From Streptomyces sp. NBC_01428 (GTDB lineage Bacteria > Actinomycetota > Actinomycetes > Streptomycetales > Streptomycetaceae), in NCBI RefSeq assembly GCF_036231965.1, contig NZ_CP109499.1, positions 372,001 to 436,000 on the forward strand: a DNA stretch of 64,000 bases. Reading direction: 5' to 3'. The notes beneath the pieces are model-generated. The model did not search any database. It was not told the DNA's origin and saw nothing but the letters and a program-made list of their open reading frames with translations. The position numbers were made by a program, and so were the translations under genes. Below are positions 16,512-25,342 of this stretch, piece by piece. Numbering within the stretch: position 1 is the stretch's first letter; each line of letters opens with the position of its first letter.

Positions 16512-17162
16512 ATGGCTGGTCGAAGGCGCTGGGCGACCGAGGAGATCCTGGATGCGGCAGCGGAACTGCTGCGCACGAGCGACGCCGAGTCGTTCAGCGT
16601 GCGCAAGCTCGCCGCCGTCCTCGGGACGGACTCGTCGAGCCTCTACCGGCACTTCCGCAGCAAGACGGAACTGCTGCGGGCCGTCGCCGACCGCATCCTC
16701 CTGGCGGCCGTGGACGGCTACGTGCCCGAGGGTGACTGGAAGCAGCGCATCACCGGCCTGGCCCTGCACGTACGAGAGGCCTTCGGTCAGCAGCCCCAAC
16801 TCGCCGCCGTCTGGGGACGTTACGCGTCGAGCGGCGCCGGCTCCCGACTGATCATGGAAGAGATGCTCGAGGCCTTGCAGGCTTCGGGGCTGCCCGACGA
16901 GAAGATTCCGGCGCAGTACCACCGGCTCGCGGTCCTCGTCACCTCGCTGATCGCCTCCGAGGCGGGGTTCGGCACCCTCACCCCCGAGGAGCACGAGCAG
17001 GGCCTGGAGCTGTTCCGGGTGGCGGTGCTGGGCGCCGACCCCGAACGCTTCCCCGCCCTGGCCCACTTCGCCCGCGACGTCCGCCCCCTGGGAGTGGATC
17101 GCGGAGCCGCGTTCGAAGAGATCCTGGCCGCCCACCTGGCCCACGTCGAGGCGTCGATCTGA
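16512..17162 (+). CDS. TetR-family regulator of the serine hydrolase
   Basis: This 216-residue regulator has its helix-turn-helix at about 8-50 (ILDAAAELLRTSDAESFSVRKLAAVLGTDSSSLYRHFRSKTELL). The TetR-type ligand-binding helices include ALHVREAFGQQPQLAAVWGRY. The ATG at 16512 has AAAGGAG six bases upstream, better than the GTG five codons earlier. It diverges from the serine hydrolase gene, and the palindromes at 16447-16479 sit where either promoter would be blocked. Confidence 0.92.
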   Translation: MAGRRRWATEEILDAAAELLRTSDAESFSVRKLAAVLGTDSSSLYRHFRSKTELLRAVADRILLAAVDGYVPEGDWKQRITGLALHVREAFGQQPQLAAVWGRYASSGAGSRLIMEEMLEALQASGLPDEKIPAQYHRLAVLVTSLIASEAGFGTLTPEEHEQGLELFRVAVLGADPERFPALAHFARDVRPLGVDRGAAFEEILAAHLAHVEASI

Positions 17163-17234
17163 CCGGCTCGCGCTCGCGCGGGGACCAGGAGGGCGGCACC
17201 CGGGAGGCGGCCGTGCTGTGGACCTGCCCTCTCG

Positions 17235-17807
17235 TCAGCGTTCGTAGACGCCGGTCAGCCGGCCTCGGGCGAGGACGGGTGCGGTGATGGCGAGCAGGAG
17301 GGTGCGGGGACGGGCCCGGTCCACCGACGTGGCGGCGGACCCGCTGTCCACCGGTGCCGCGAGGGCGAAGAGCTGGAAGGTGTAGTGGTGCGGGCCGTGG
17401 CCCTTCACGGGCGCGGGACCGTGGTAGCCCCGCCCGATGGTGGACTTCAGCAGTCGCACTCCGGGGGCGGGTTGCCCCGTGTTGAGCCCACCGGCCTCCA
17501 GGTGCCCGGCATCGGGGTCGACCAGTGCGAGACAGTGCACGGCCGGCTTCCCGACCGGGACGTCGATGTCTTCGACGACGAGCAGGAGTTGCTGCGTCCC
17601 GGACGGCGGCGGGGTCCAGGCGAGGTGGGGTGACAGGTTGTCGCCGCCGGCGTACTTCTCCGCGTGGGCGACGGGCATGGCGCCACCGTCGCCGAACTGG
17701 CCGCTGGTGAGGGCGAGTTCGTCAGGGCCTTGCAGGTTGGGCAGGTTCCACGCGGTGTGGGTCTCGCCCGCCCTGCGGTTGATGAGAAGCCGACCGAGCA
17801 GGCTCAT
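17235..17807 (-). CDS. PEBP / YbhB-YbcL family protein
   Basis: This 190-residue protein is of the phosphatidylethanolamine-binding (Raf-kinase-inhibitor-like) family. The hallmark anion-binding loops are present: NLSPHLAWTPPPSGTQQLLLVVEDIDVPVGKPAVHCLALVDPD-type at about 57-98, and GYHGPAPVKGHGPHHYTFQLFAL at about 125-148. No export signal is present. The start overlaps the isochorismatase stop by four bases, so it is the last gene of the MarR-MFS-isochorismatase-PEBP operon. The ligand and role are unknown. Confidence 0.92.
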   Translation of the reverse strand: MSLLGRLLINRRAGETHTAWNLPNLQGPDELALTSGQFGDGGAMPVAHAEKYAGGDNLSPHLAWTPPPSGTQQLLLVVEDIDVPVGKPAVHCLALVDPDAGHLEAGGLNTGQPAPGVRLLKSTIGRGYHGPAPVKGHGPHHYTFQLFALAAPVDSGSAATSVDRARPRTLLLAITAPVLARGRLTGVYER

Positions 17808-18370
17808 CGCGTCTCCTCCACCATCGTGACGACCTCCGCGGTGGTGGCGGTTTCCCCGAGTTTGGGGAAGACGCGTTCGACACTGTGACGGTGTGCGTCC
17901 GCGGCGGGGTCACTCATGGCGTCGATGGCCAGGACGACGTGGTAGCCGTGGTCGGAGGCCGACCGTGCCGTCGACTCGACGCCGGAGCTGGTCGAGATGC
18001 CCGCGAGCACCACCTGGGTGACGCCCAGGTCCCGCAGCAGGGTGTCGAGGCCGGTGTCGTGGAACGCGCTGCGCCGCCGCTTGGTGATCAGGTGGTCGGT
18101 CGGACGGACGTCGAGTTCGTCGATGAGGTCCGCCCAGCCGTCCGGCAGCGCGAACGTGCTCGCGGATCCGCCGTTGTCGGTGCGTCCTGGCGCGCGGCCG
18201 GTGACGTTGACCAGAACCACGGGAAGGTCGTGCTGCCGGAACGCGTCGGCCAGGCGGGTCGCCCGGGCCACGGCCGCGGTGGCCGCGGAGTCGGTGTGGG
18301 CCGAGACGATCCCCTTCTGCAGATCGATCACGACCAGTGCGGCCGTGGGGTCGAGGGTTGTCAGTGCCAT
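17804..18370 (-). CDS. Isochorismatase-fold hydrolase lacking the catalytic cysteine
   Basis: This 188-residue alpha/beta protein is of the isochorismatase-like (cysteine hydrolase) superfamily. The catalytic Asp16 (VVIDLQKGI) and Lys97 (LITKRRRSAF) are in place. The nucleophile loop reads AGISTSSGVESTARSA, putting Gly130 where the amidase members have Cys. True isochorismatases such as PhzD also lack this Cys, so vinyl-ether hydrolysis is more likely than amide hydrolysis. The gene overlaps the MFS stop and the PEBP start, which indicates tight translational coupling. Confidence 0.88.
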   Translation of the reverse strand: MALTTLDPTAALVVIDLQKGIVSAHTDSAATAAVARATRLADAFRQHDLPVVLVNVTGRAPGRTDNGGSASTFALPDGWADLIDELDVRPTDHLITKRRRSAFHDTGLDTLLRDLGVTQVVLAGISTSSGVESTARSASDHGYHVVLAIDAMSDPAADAHRHSVERVFPKLGETATTAEVVTMVEETR

Positions 18371-20193
18371 GGGTCTTCTCTCCTGCGGAAGTCGGCTGTC
18401 GGTCGCTGGGGCGGGTGGGGGCCGGCCTCAGCTGCTGGTGGACCTGTCGGATCGACGAGGTCGGCCTCGCCGGTCGTGGCGGTGTGCGCCCTGGTGGTCC
18501 CGGCGGTGGAGCTGGTCCCGCGCAGCAGGGACGCGATCGCGGCGAGGAAGGCGAGGGTGGCGCCGAAGGCGAAGACGATGACAAGGCCGGAGTGGAACGG
18601 CCCGGCTATCAGGCTCGGGAAGAACTCCCGGCCGGTCAGGGCCTGTTGCTGTGCGGCGGTCAGGTGGGCCAGGGCGCCGGTGGGCTGGAGGAGGTGCTGG
18701 ATCGGATTGACGCCCAGTTGGGCGGCGAACAGGGACGCGACCGGGGGCAGGCTGCCGATCTGGCCGGCCACGTGAGCCGACACGCCCTGCTGCTGGAGTC
18801 CGGCGGTGAGGGTGTGCGGAAGGCTGCCGGCCAGTCCGGCGATCATCAGCGAGAAGAACACACCGATGGAGACGGCGGTTCCCGAGTTCTGGAACGTGGC
18901 CCGCATGCCCGAGGCGACTCCGCGCAGCGGGGCGGGGACGCTTCCCATGATCGAGGAGGAGTTGGGTGAGGCGAACATGCCGCTGGCGATCCCGTTGAGC
19001 GCGATCAGCAGCGCGAAGATCCCGTAGCTGAAGTCGATCGGCAGGAGCATCAGGCCGAGGAAGGTCGCCCCGAACAGCAGCGCGCCGCCGGTGGCCAGCC
19101 CCCGGGAGCCGAGCCGGTCGGAGAGGTAGCCGGAGACCGGGCCGGCGGCGAGGAATCCGGCGGTGAGCGGGAGCATGAAGATGCCGGCCCACAGTGGGGT
19201 GTCGGCGTAGTCGTAACCGTGCAGCGGGAGCCAGATGCCCTGGAGCCAGATGATCAGCACGAACTGCATGCCGCCGCGGCCGATCGAGATGGCCAGACCG
19301 GCGAGATTGCCGAAGGTGAAGGCCCGTTGACGGAAGAGGCTCAGCTGGATCATCGGCGCCGACGTGCGGTTCTCGATCGCGACGAACGCCACCAGCAGGG
19401 CCAGTCCCCCGGCGATGAGCAGGTCGACGAGGGGGTTGGTCCAGCCCATGGTGTGACCGCCGTAGGGCTGGAGGCCGAAGGTGACGGCGATCAGGACGGC
19501 GCTCAGCCCCACCGCGAAGGTGATGTTGCCCCACCAGTCGATCCGGCCGCCGCCGCGCTTGCCGGTCTCGCGCAGGGTGCGGTAGGCCCACACCGTGAAG
19601 AACACGCCCACGGGCACGTTCACCCAGAACACCGCCCGCCAGTCCCAGGCCGCGAGCAGTCCTCCGGCGACCAGGCCGATGAACATGCCGGCCAGGGCCG
19701 CCACCTGGTTGATGCCCAGGGCGAAGCCGCGCTGTTCCTCCGGAAAGGCGTCGGTGAGAATCGCGGCGGAGTTCGCGGTCAGCATCGATCCCCCGACTGC
19801 CTGCAGCACCCGCCAGGCGATCAGCCACATCGCGCCGTGCCCCCCGTCGAAGGGATCGAAGGACAGCAGGATCGAGGCGAACGTGAAGACGGCGAACCCG
19901 GCGTTGTAGATGCGGACGCGGCCGTACATGTCCCCCAGGCGCCCGACGGTGACCACGAGGACGGCCTGGACCAGCCGGTACCCCATGATCATCCACAGCA
20001 GGAAGGCGATGTTGCCCGGGGCCAGCGGGTCCAGGTGCACGCCGCGGAAGATCGCCGGGAGGGCGATCAGCACGATGGAGCCGTCCAGCGCCGACATGAA
20101 GACGGCGGCGGTCGTGTTGGACAGGGCCGTCCACTTGTACCGGTCCCCGGGCGGCGGTCGGACCGGGGCGGGCGTCTTGGGGGTGACCGACAT
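18361..20193 (-). CDS. MFS exporter, DHA2-like, 14 helices
   Basis: This 610-residue antiporter is large for the family. The first helix is AVFMSALDGSIVLIALPAI, motif A is GRLGDMYGRVRIY, and GGSMLTANSAAILTDAFPEEQRGFALGI is the helix-4 and loop block. About 14 helices are present, with an extended periplasmic loop near 480-540. A 50-residue hydrophilic C-tail rich in Thr, Pro and Ala ends in WH. It is the second gene of the MarR-led operon and is probably induced by a MarR ligand. Its cargo may be an aromatic or phenolic compound, given the isochorismatase partner (inference). Confidence 0.92.
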   Translation of the reverse strand: MSVTPKTPAPVRPPPGDRYKWTALSNTTAAVFMSALDGSIVLIALPAIFRGVHLDPLAPGNIAFLLWMIMGYRLVQAVLVVTVGRLGDMYGRVRIYNAGFAVFTFASILLSFDPFDGGHGAMWLIAWRVLQAVGGSMLTANSAAILTDAFPEEQRGFALGINQVAALAGMFIGLVAGGLLAAWDWRAVFWVNVPVGVFFTVWAYRTLRETGKRGGGRIDWWGNITFAVGLSAVLIAVTFGLQPYGGHTMGWTNPLVDLLIAGGLALLVAFVAIENRTSAPMIQLSLFRQRAFTFGNLAGLAISIGRGGMQFVLIIWLQGIWLPLHGYDYADTPLWAGIFMLPLTAGFLAAGPVSGYLSDRLGSRGLATGGALLFGATFLGLMLLPIDFSYGIFALLIALNGIASGMFASPNSSSIMGSVPAPLRGVASGMRATFQNSGTAVSIGVFFSLMIAGLAGSLPHTLTAGLQQQGVSAHVAGQIGSLPPVASLFAAQLGVNPIQHLLQPTGALAHLTAAQQQALTGREFFPSLIAGPFHSGLVIVFAFGATLAFLAAIASLLRGTSSTAGTTRAHTATTGEADLVDPTGPPAAEAGPHPPQRPTADFRRREDPWH

Positions 20194-20238
20194 CAGGTCG
20201 CTTCCTCGAAGGTCCGGTGTCGCGATGTCGCGGCGTCG

Positions 20239-20685
20239 TCAGATGTTCCGTGCCAGTCGCTCGAGCAGCGGCGCGGCCGAGGCGAGTTGCTCCAGTTCCG
20301 CCGGGGTGAAGGTGCCGCCGGTCAGCGCCTCGGCGAGGAGTTCCGTCCGTGCGTTGCGCTTGTCCTTCAGCGCCTGCCGCCCTGCGTCGGTCACCGTCAG
20401 CACCACGCGTCTGCCGTCGTCGGGGTCCGGGCGGCGTTCGACCAGGCCACGCTCCCGGAGCGCGCCGACTGTCGCCCCCATGGCCTGCGCGGTGATCTGC
20501 GCCTCCCGGGCGAGCGCCGAGGAGGTCGTGGGGCCGGAGCGCTCCAGGTGGGACAGGGCGCTCCGCTCGGGCATGGTGAGTCCGCCGCCGACCGGCACCT
20601 GCCGTATCCGTCGCACGAGCAGGCTGAGGCTCGCCAGCAGGACTGAGGCGACCGCGTCGGGATCAGGAGCCAGGTCCTCGTTCAT
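20239..20685 (-). CDS. MarR-family regulator heading the MFS operon
   Basis: This 148-residue winged-helix regulator has its recognition region at about 45-75 (SGPTTSSALAREAQITAQAMGATVGALRERGLVERR). The wing is DPDDGRRVVLTVTDAGRQAL, a clear MarR signature. It is first in a same-strand run of four genes, with 45 bases to the MFS start. Repeated CTAAGG half-sites overlap its start region, consistent with autoregulation of the whole operon. Confidence 0.93.
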   Translation of the reverse strand: MNEDLAPDPDAVASVLLASLSLLVRRIRQVPVGGGLTMPERSALSHLERSGPTTSSALAREAQITAQAMGATVGALRERGLVERRPDPDDGRRVVLTVTDAGRQALKDKRNARTELLAEALTGGTFTPAELEQLASAAPLLERLARNI

Positions 20686-20688
20686 ATG

Positions 20689-20716
20689 CTAAGGCTACCT
20701 TATCAATCCGCCTTAG
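20689..20716. promoter_or_regulatory. MarR operator cluster (TAAGG half-sites)
   Basis: TAAGGCTACCTTA (20690-20702) is a perfect 13-base palindrome, and a third half-site CCTTAG lies at 20711-20716. It begins four bases upstream of the MarR ATG, on the side where the operon promoter must lie. Confidence 0.7.
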
Positions 20717-20807
20717 TAGATTCGGGCCACCAGATCTGCCGCGCGGACCGGACCGAACGCGATGCCCGCGTACCAGGTCGGAGGGGGCGGACTGCGATAC
20801 TCCCGCC

Positions 20808-21341
20808 ATGAATGCCGACATGCCGCCGGGCCGGACGCGATCGGACGTGGGAGTGCCTGCGCAGACCGGGCCGGGGGGTGGCGCCGGCTGGACGCTGCGT
20901 CCCGCCGTCGCGGCGGACGTCGAGGTACTCGCGGAGTTGCGGGCGACGGTGATGCGCGCGGACCTGGAGCGCCTCGGACGCTACGACGGACACCGGGTGC
21001 GACAGCGCCTGCGGGACTCCTTCTCCACGGAGCACACGTCGGTCATCACGGTCGACGGCGACGTCACGGGATGCGTCACGGTCCGCCCTGCCGAGGGTGC
21101 GCAGTGGCTGGAGCACTTCTACCTCGCGCCGCAGCATCAGGGCCGCGGGCTGGGATCTGCCGTCCTGCGCACGGTGGTGCGGCGGGCCGAGACACACGGC
21201 ACGACCCTGCGCCTGAACGTGCTGCAGGGCAGCGCGGCCCGTCGTCTCTACGAGCGGCACGGATTCGTCGTCGACTCCGAGGACCCGATCGACGTCTTCA
21301 TGGTGCGCCCGCCGGGCGCGGGCACCGCCGGGAGAGCCTGA
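20808..21341 (+). CDS. GNAT acetyltransferase
   Basis: This 177-residue GNAT enzyme opens its domain at about residue 28 (WTLRPAVAADVEVLAELRATVMRADLERLG). The acetyl-CoA loop is LAPQHQGRGLGSAVL at about 107-121, followed by the NVLQGSAARRLYERHGFVV strand-helix typical of small-molecule acetyltransferases. It is divergent from the MarR operon with 122 bases between them. No regulator-specific site was seen on its side. The substrate is unknown. Confidence 0.87.
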   Translation: MNADMPPGRTRSDVGVPAQTGPGGGAGWTLRPAVAADVEVLAELRATVMRADLERLGRYDGHRVRQRLRDSFSTEHTSVITVDGDVTGCVTVRPAEGAQWLEHFYLAPQHQGRGLGSAVLRTVVRRAETHGTTLRLNVLQGSAARRLYERHGFVVDSEDPIDVFMVRPPGAGTAGRA

Positions 21342-21386
21342 CCGCGCAAGCGCCCTCGTCGCGACACCGCCCGCGCGGGGCCGGCG

Positions 21387-21788
21387 TCAACAGTTCGCGC
21401 TGTAGCGGACGCACATGGTCGACGGGGCGCGGTGATCGTTGTCCCACTCGTGCTGCGCAGCCGTCAGCGCTCCTCCTGCCAGGACGGCGAGCAGCAGGTG
21501 TGCGATCACCGTCCAGCGGGCCCGGAAGACTGCCGCCAGAACCGTCGGCACGAGGAGGACGATCAGAAACGTTCGCAGCCGCTCCATGTGGGCGAGGCTC
21601 GCGGCGTCGATCCGTCCTTGGTCTCCTTGCGCGGCCCACACCTCCAGCCCGAAGGCGAACACCCAGTCGAACGCGAGCCACCCCACCCCCAGCAGAAGCA
21701 TCGGGACGGCGAAGGCGAGATCCACGCCGAGGCGTGTCCTGTCCGACCAGGGACGGCGCCGGGCCGGGGCGGAAACGGTGTCGGTCAT
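21387..21788 (-). CDS. Small membrane protein, unknown family
   Basis: This 133-residue protein has three or four hydrophobic segments (about 22-45, 68-88 and 92-110). The soluble C-terminal tail contains an acidic/basic stretch and ends CVRYSANC, with two cysteines. The ATG at 21788 is chosen; no strong ribosome binding site was seen, and a longer start would add 19 unlikely residues. It follows the histidine kinase on the same strand by 129 bases and could belong to that regulon. It is not recognised. Confidence 0.6.
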   Translation of the reverse strand: MTDTVSAPARRRPWSDRTRLGVDLAFAVPMLLLGVGWLAFDWVFAFGLEVWAAQGDQGRIDAASLAHMERLRTFLIVLLVPTVLAAVFRARWTVIAHLLLAVLAGGALTAAQHEWDNDHRAPSTMCVRYSANC

Positions 21789-21917
21789 GGATGCAGGGTG
21801 CCGCGCCGGGTGGTGACGCACATGAGCACGCGTACTCAACTCCACTCCGCACGGGATCGGTTGTTCCCGGGTGGGCCGGCATCGTCCCGGCGTTCAGTCT
21901 CCGTGGAGCCCGGGCGG

Positions 21918-23762
21918 TCAGACGGATGCCGCGGTCGGACCGACGGGCCCCTCGACGTACGGAAGGTGCACGGCGAACACCGATCCGCTGCCGGCGGTGC
22001 TGGACACGGTGACGGTTCCGCCGTGCGCGGTGACGAGTTGCCGGACGATGGCCAGGCCCAGACCGCTGCCCCCGGTGCGCCGGCTGCGGGACTTCTCGGC
22101 TCGCCAGAAGCGGTCGAAGACGTGCGGCAGGTCCTCTGGGTCGATACCGGCGCCGGTGTCCGACACTTCGAGGACGATCCGGTCGTCCTGGCGCCGGGCG
22201 CGCAGGGTGACCGTGCCGCCTGCCGGCGTGTGGCGGATCGCGTTGGACATCAGGTTGCCGAGGGTCTGCCGCATCCGCACGGGGTCGGCGTTCAGCCACA
22301 GCGTGCCGGTCGAGCCGACGGCAAGGCGGACCTCCGCGTCCTCCGCCCGCACGCGGTGGATCGCGGCCACCTGTTCGAGGAGTTCGTCGGCACGTATCTC
22401 CTCGGGGTGCAGGCGCAGGGTGCCGGCGTCCGCGGCAGCGAGTTCCTGAAGGTCGTCGATGACACGTTGGAGGATCACCGCCTCGTCGTGCAGGGAGGCC
22501 AGCAGTTCCGCGTCGGGGTCGACGAGACCGTCACGGGCCACCTCCAGCCAGCCCCGAATGTTGGTGAGCGGGGTGCGCAGTTCGTGGGCGATGTCGCTGA
22601 CCATCGCCTTGCGCTGCGCCTCCATGCGTTCACGGCGCTCGGTGAGTTCGTTGAACGCCAGGGCCAGCACCCCGGTCTCGTCGTGCGTGGTGACCGGGAC
22701 ACGGACGTGCTGCTCCGGCGGCTGCTGCGCGGCCGCCGTCAGGGCGCGGAGCGGACGTACGAGGCGAAGGGCGATCAGTGCGGTGGCGGCCACCGTGAGA
22801 GCGAGGACGAGTCCGGCGACCCCGGCCACCTTGACCTTGTTCGCGGTGGACATGTTGAAGCGCGGGGTGGCGCTGTCACCGGTGCCGAGGAAGAGTTCCG
22901 CGGCCGGGGCCGCATAAGGGACGAGCTGCTGCCGGCGCGCGCCCTCGACGCAGGCCTTCACCGTGCGCCCCCGGGCCCCCTGCTCGTCGAGGGGCTTCTT
23001 GTCCATGAAAGAGGGCTCCGCGGCGGATCCGGTCGTGGCGTCGACGGTCAGGGCCACGGGATGGCCGAGGTGCACGTCGTGCCGGTCCAGACAGGACTGG
23101 GTCAGCGCGGAGAGAGCGTCCAAGGCCTTCTGCTCGGTCGGGGTGGGGGTGTTGAGTTTCCCGTCGGCGCACTCGTCGGGGACGTAACCAGGATCTGCCC
23201 GCGGAGCGAGGTTCGTGAGGTGCGTCCTGCCGCTCGGCAACCGTTCCATCCGGGTGCGAACACCGTTGCGGGCGAAGCACTGCTGACGAACGGTGGCCAG
23301 TTTCGCGACCTTGAGGCGTTCGGCCGCGGGCAGCCGGTACGGTCCCACGGCGCGCGGATCGATGCCGCTGAGCTGCGCGCCGGGCTCGGTGTCGGTGTCG
23401 GTGCGCAGCGGATCGACCGTCGCCGCGGCTTTCAGCGGCAGGGAGGACGTGCGGTCCGCGGAGTCGGCGATGGGGACGCGGCCGGTCGTGGTCAGGGCGA
23501 TGCGGCGGCCGGTCCGGTGAGAGATGGAGCGCAGGGTTCCGGCGACATGCGTCCAGTCCGGATGGGTGGCCGCGTATCCGCTGAGCTGCCGGAGGATGTC
23601 CATGTCGTCGGCCAGTACCTGGCCCTGTTCCTCCTGGATGGCCCGGGTCGTGGTCTGCACCGCGAGCCAGGCCGTCGCCGCCACCGAGCACGCCGCGATG
23701 AGCACCGAGGTGATCAGCAGCCGTACGAGAAGGCTTCTGCGCAGGGGCAGTGCGCGGCTCAC
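21918..23762 (-). CDS. Sensor histidine kinase with cysteine-bearing external domain
   Basis: This 614-residue membrane sensor has its first helix at about 12-35, an extracytoplasmic domain at about 36-305, a second helix at about 309-335 and a HAMP linker. The phospho-acceptor His393 lies in VSDIAHELRTPLTNIRG. The catalytic domain has the N box (NLMSNAIRHT), G1 (DTGAGI) and G2 (GGSGLGLAI). The sensor part has four cysteines (162, 198, 224, 271), probably in two disulfides. The GTG start overlaps the regulator's stop, so the pair is coupled. The neighbouring L,D-transpeptidase-like gene hints at cell-envelope sensing. Confidence 0.92.
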   Translation of the reverse strand: MSRALPLRRSLLVRLLITSVLIAACSVAATAWLAVQTTTRAIQEEQGQVLADDMDILRQLSGYAATHPDWTHVAGTLRSISHRTGRRIALTTTGRVPIADSADRTSSLPLKAAATVDPLRTDTDTEPGAQLSGIDPRAVGPYRLPAAERLKVAKLATVRQQCFARNGVRTRMERLPSGRTHLTNLAPRADPGYVPDECADGKLNTPTPTEQKALDALSALTQSCLDRHDVHLGHPVALTVDATTGSAAEPSFMDKKPLDEQGARGRTVKACVEGARRQQLVPYAAPAAELFLGTGDSATPRFNMSTANKVKVAGVAGLVLALTVAATALIALRLVRPLRALTAAAQQPPEQHVRVPVTTHDETGVLALAFNELTERRERMEAQRKAMVSDIAHELRTPLTNIRGWLEVARDGLVDPDAELLASLHDEAVILQRVIDDLQELAAADAGTLRLHPEEIRADELLEQVAAIHRVRAEDAEVRLAVGSTGTLWLNADPVRMRQTLGNLMSNAIRHTPAGGTVTLRARRQDDRIVLEVSDTGAGIDPEDLPHVFDRFWRAEKSRSRRTGGSGLGLAIVRQLVTAHGGTVTVSSTAGSGSVFAVHLPYVEGPVGPTAASV

Positions 23763-24457
23763 GCGCGGCCTCCGCTGAGCTTGTACCCGACGCCGAACAC
23801 GGTGAGCAGGCGTACCGGCCTGCGCGGGTCCGTCTCGATCTTCCGGCGCAGGTTCATGATGTGGACGTCGATGGCGCGTTCGGTCGAGGCCCGGTCGATA
23901 CCGCGGGTGTGATGCAGCAACTGGCGTCGTGAGAAGACCCGTTCGGGTTCGCTCACCATCGCGAGGAGGATCTCGTACTCGCCCGGGGTGCAGACCACCG
24001 GTGTGCCGTCGCACAGGACGGTGTGCCGCACCGGGTCCACCGTGATGCCCGCGGCGCGTACGCACGGGTCACTGTGCTGGTCGGCCGCGAGCCGGCCACC
24101 GCGGCGCAGGACCGTACGGATCCGGGCCATCAGCTCGCGCGGGCTGTACGGCTTGGTCATGTAGTCGTCGGCGCCGAGTTCGAGGCCGAGCAGTATGTCG
24201 TCCTCGGTGGAGCGAGCGGTCAGCATCAGGACGGGGATGTCGTCGTCTCTGCGCAGTGCCCTGCACACCTCGAAGCCGTCGATCACCGGAAGCATCAGAT
24301 CGAGGACGACGAGGTCGGGGCGGTGTCGCCGCGCTTCCGCGAGGGCGGCTCCGCCGTCGTGAACGACGGTGGCCGTGTGTCCCTCCCCCAGCAGCGAGCG
24401 ACGTATCAGTTCCGCCTGCTTCTCGTCGTCCTCGGCGACCAGCACATGTGCGCACAC
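23759..24457 (-). CDS. OmpR-family response regulator
   Basis: This 232-residue regulator has its receiver domain at residues 4-118, with the acidic pocket AEDDE, phospho-acceptor Asp53 (VVLDLMLP), and TARSTEDDILLGLELGADDYMTKPY with its conserved Thr and Lys. The winged-helix output domain follows (PGEYEILLAM, RQLLHHTRG, TERAIDVHIMNLRRKI). The GTG at 24457 gives the usual short N-terminus; an in-frame start at 24532 would add 25 residues. It is coupled to the downstream kinase and probably acts on envelope genes. Confidence 0.93.
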   Translation of the reverse strand: MCAHVLVAEDDEKQAELIRRSLLGEGHTATVVHDGGAALAEARRHRPDLVVLDLMLPVIDGFEVCRALRRDDDIPVLMLTARSTEDDILLGLELGADDYMTKPYSPRELMARIRTVLRRGGRLAADQHSDPCVRAAGITVDPVRHTVLCDGTPVVCTPGEYEILLAMVSEPERVFSRRQLLHHTRGIDRASTERAIDVHIMNLRRKIETDPRRPVRLLTVFGVGYKLSGGRA

Positions 24458-24586
24458 GGCGCCGATGCTATGCGCATCCGGCCGGGTACCGGCCGGTGAG
24501 AGGGGCTTCCCACACGCTGACACCTTCCTCACAACCCTCTGCGTGGCTGTGCCGGAGCCCCTCCCCCGCTCTCTTCCTCGCCTCCG

Positions 24587-25342
24587 TCAGCGGGCGAGCG
24601 AGGCGGCGTCCCCCATGACCACTACCGGATGCCGGCCGGGGTCCAGCGCGCGCATCAGGTGCTTCAGGTCGTCCTCGCGGAGGCTGACGCAGCCATGGGT
24701 CGGACCCCCGTGGTCGACGTGCAGCCATATGCCGCCGCCCCGGTCCGCCCCCATCGGCCGCGTCCAGTCCAGGGGTGAAGTGCCGGACTTCCGGTTGTAG
24801 TTGATGGCGACCACGTAGTCGAAGGAGCCCGACAGCGACTCGCCCTCGAATCCGGTGCCGGGTGAGACGAAGCCCTGTGAACGGTCGTACGGGAGCCGGG
24901 TTCCGGGGTCCGGCCGCAGTCCCCCGGCGTCCGTCAGCGTGAAGACGCCGATGGGGGAACGGAGGTCACCACCATGATGGTGATCGCTCCAGCCCTTGAG
25001 GGCGTTGTGCGCGGGCAGACTCGGGCCGGCCTGCCAGCCCGCCTCGGTGCGCTCGTACAGCACCACGGTGGACTGCGGGGAGTCCTTGCCCCGGCCCGTC
25101 ACCACGACGGCCTGTCGACTCCGCGCGGGAACCGCGGCCCGGGTCCTGGGCCCCAGTCCCGGGAGTTCCCGTGGTGGCGCGTCCGGTGAGGCGGCGGACG
25201 CCGGATCCAGGGTCACCGCATCCTGGTGCGGCGAGGGCCCGGCGGTGCTCAGCCGGTCGGTCTGGGTACCGGCGCCGCACCCGGCGAGCAGAAACGAAGC
25301 GGCGGCGATCGCGAGCGGAACGCGGTGTACGGGGTTGATCAT
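24587..25342 (-). CDS. L,D-transpeptidase-fold (YkuD-like) lipoprotein
   Basis: This 251-residue exported protein has a lipobox at LLAGC22. A Pro/Ala-rich linker runs to about residue 75, followed by a YkuD-like catalytic domain. The hallmark His and HGC motif appear as IWLHVDHGGPTHGCVSL, with catalytic Cys218 and the preceding His216. The family cross-links peptidoglycan stem peptides or attaches proteins to them, outside the membrane. It lies upstream of the response regulator on the same strand (129-base gap), so it may share its transcript or be its target. Confidence 0.87.
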   Translation of the reverse strand: MINPVHRVPLAIAAASFLLAGCGAGTQTDRLSTAGPSPHQDAVTLDPASAASPDAPPRELPGLGPRTRAAVPARSRQAVVVTGRGKDSPQSTVVLYERTEAGWQAGPSLPAHNALKGWSDHHHGGDLRSPIGVFTLTDAGGLRPDPGTRLPYDRSQGFVSPGTGFEGESLSGSFDYVVAINYNRKSGTSPLDWTRPMGADRGGGIWLHVDHGGPTHGCVSLREDDLKHLMRALDPGRHPVVVMGDAASLAR

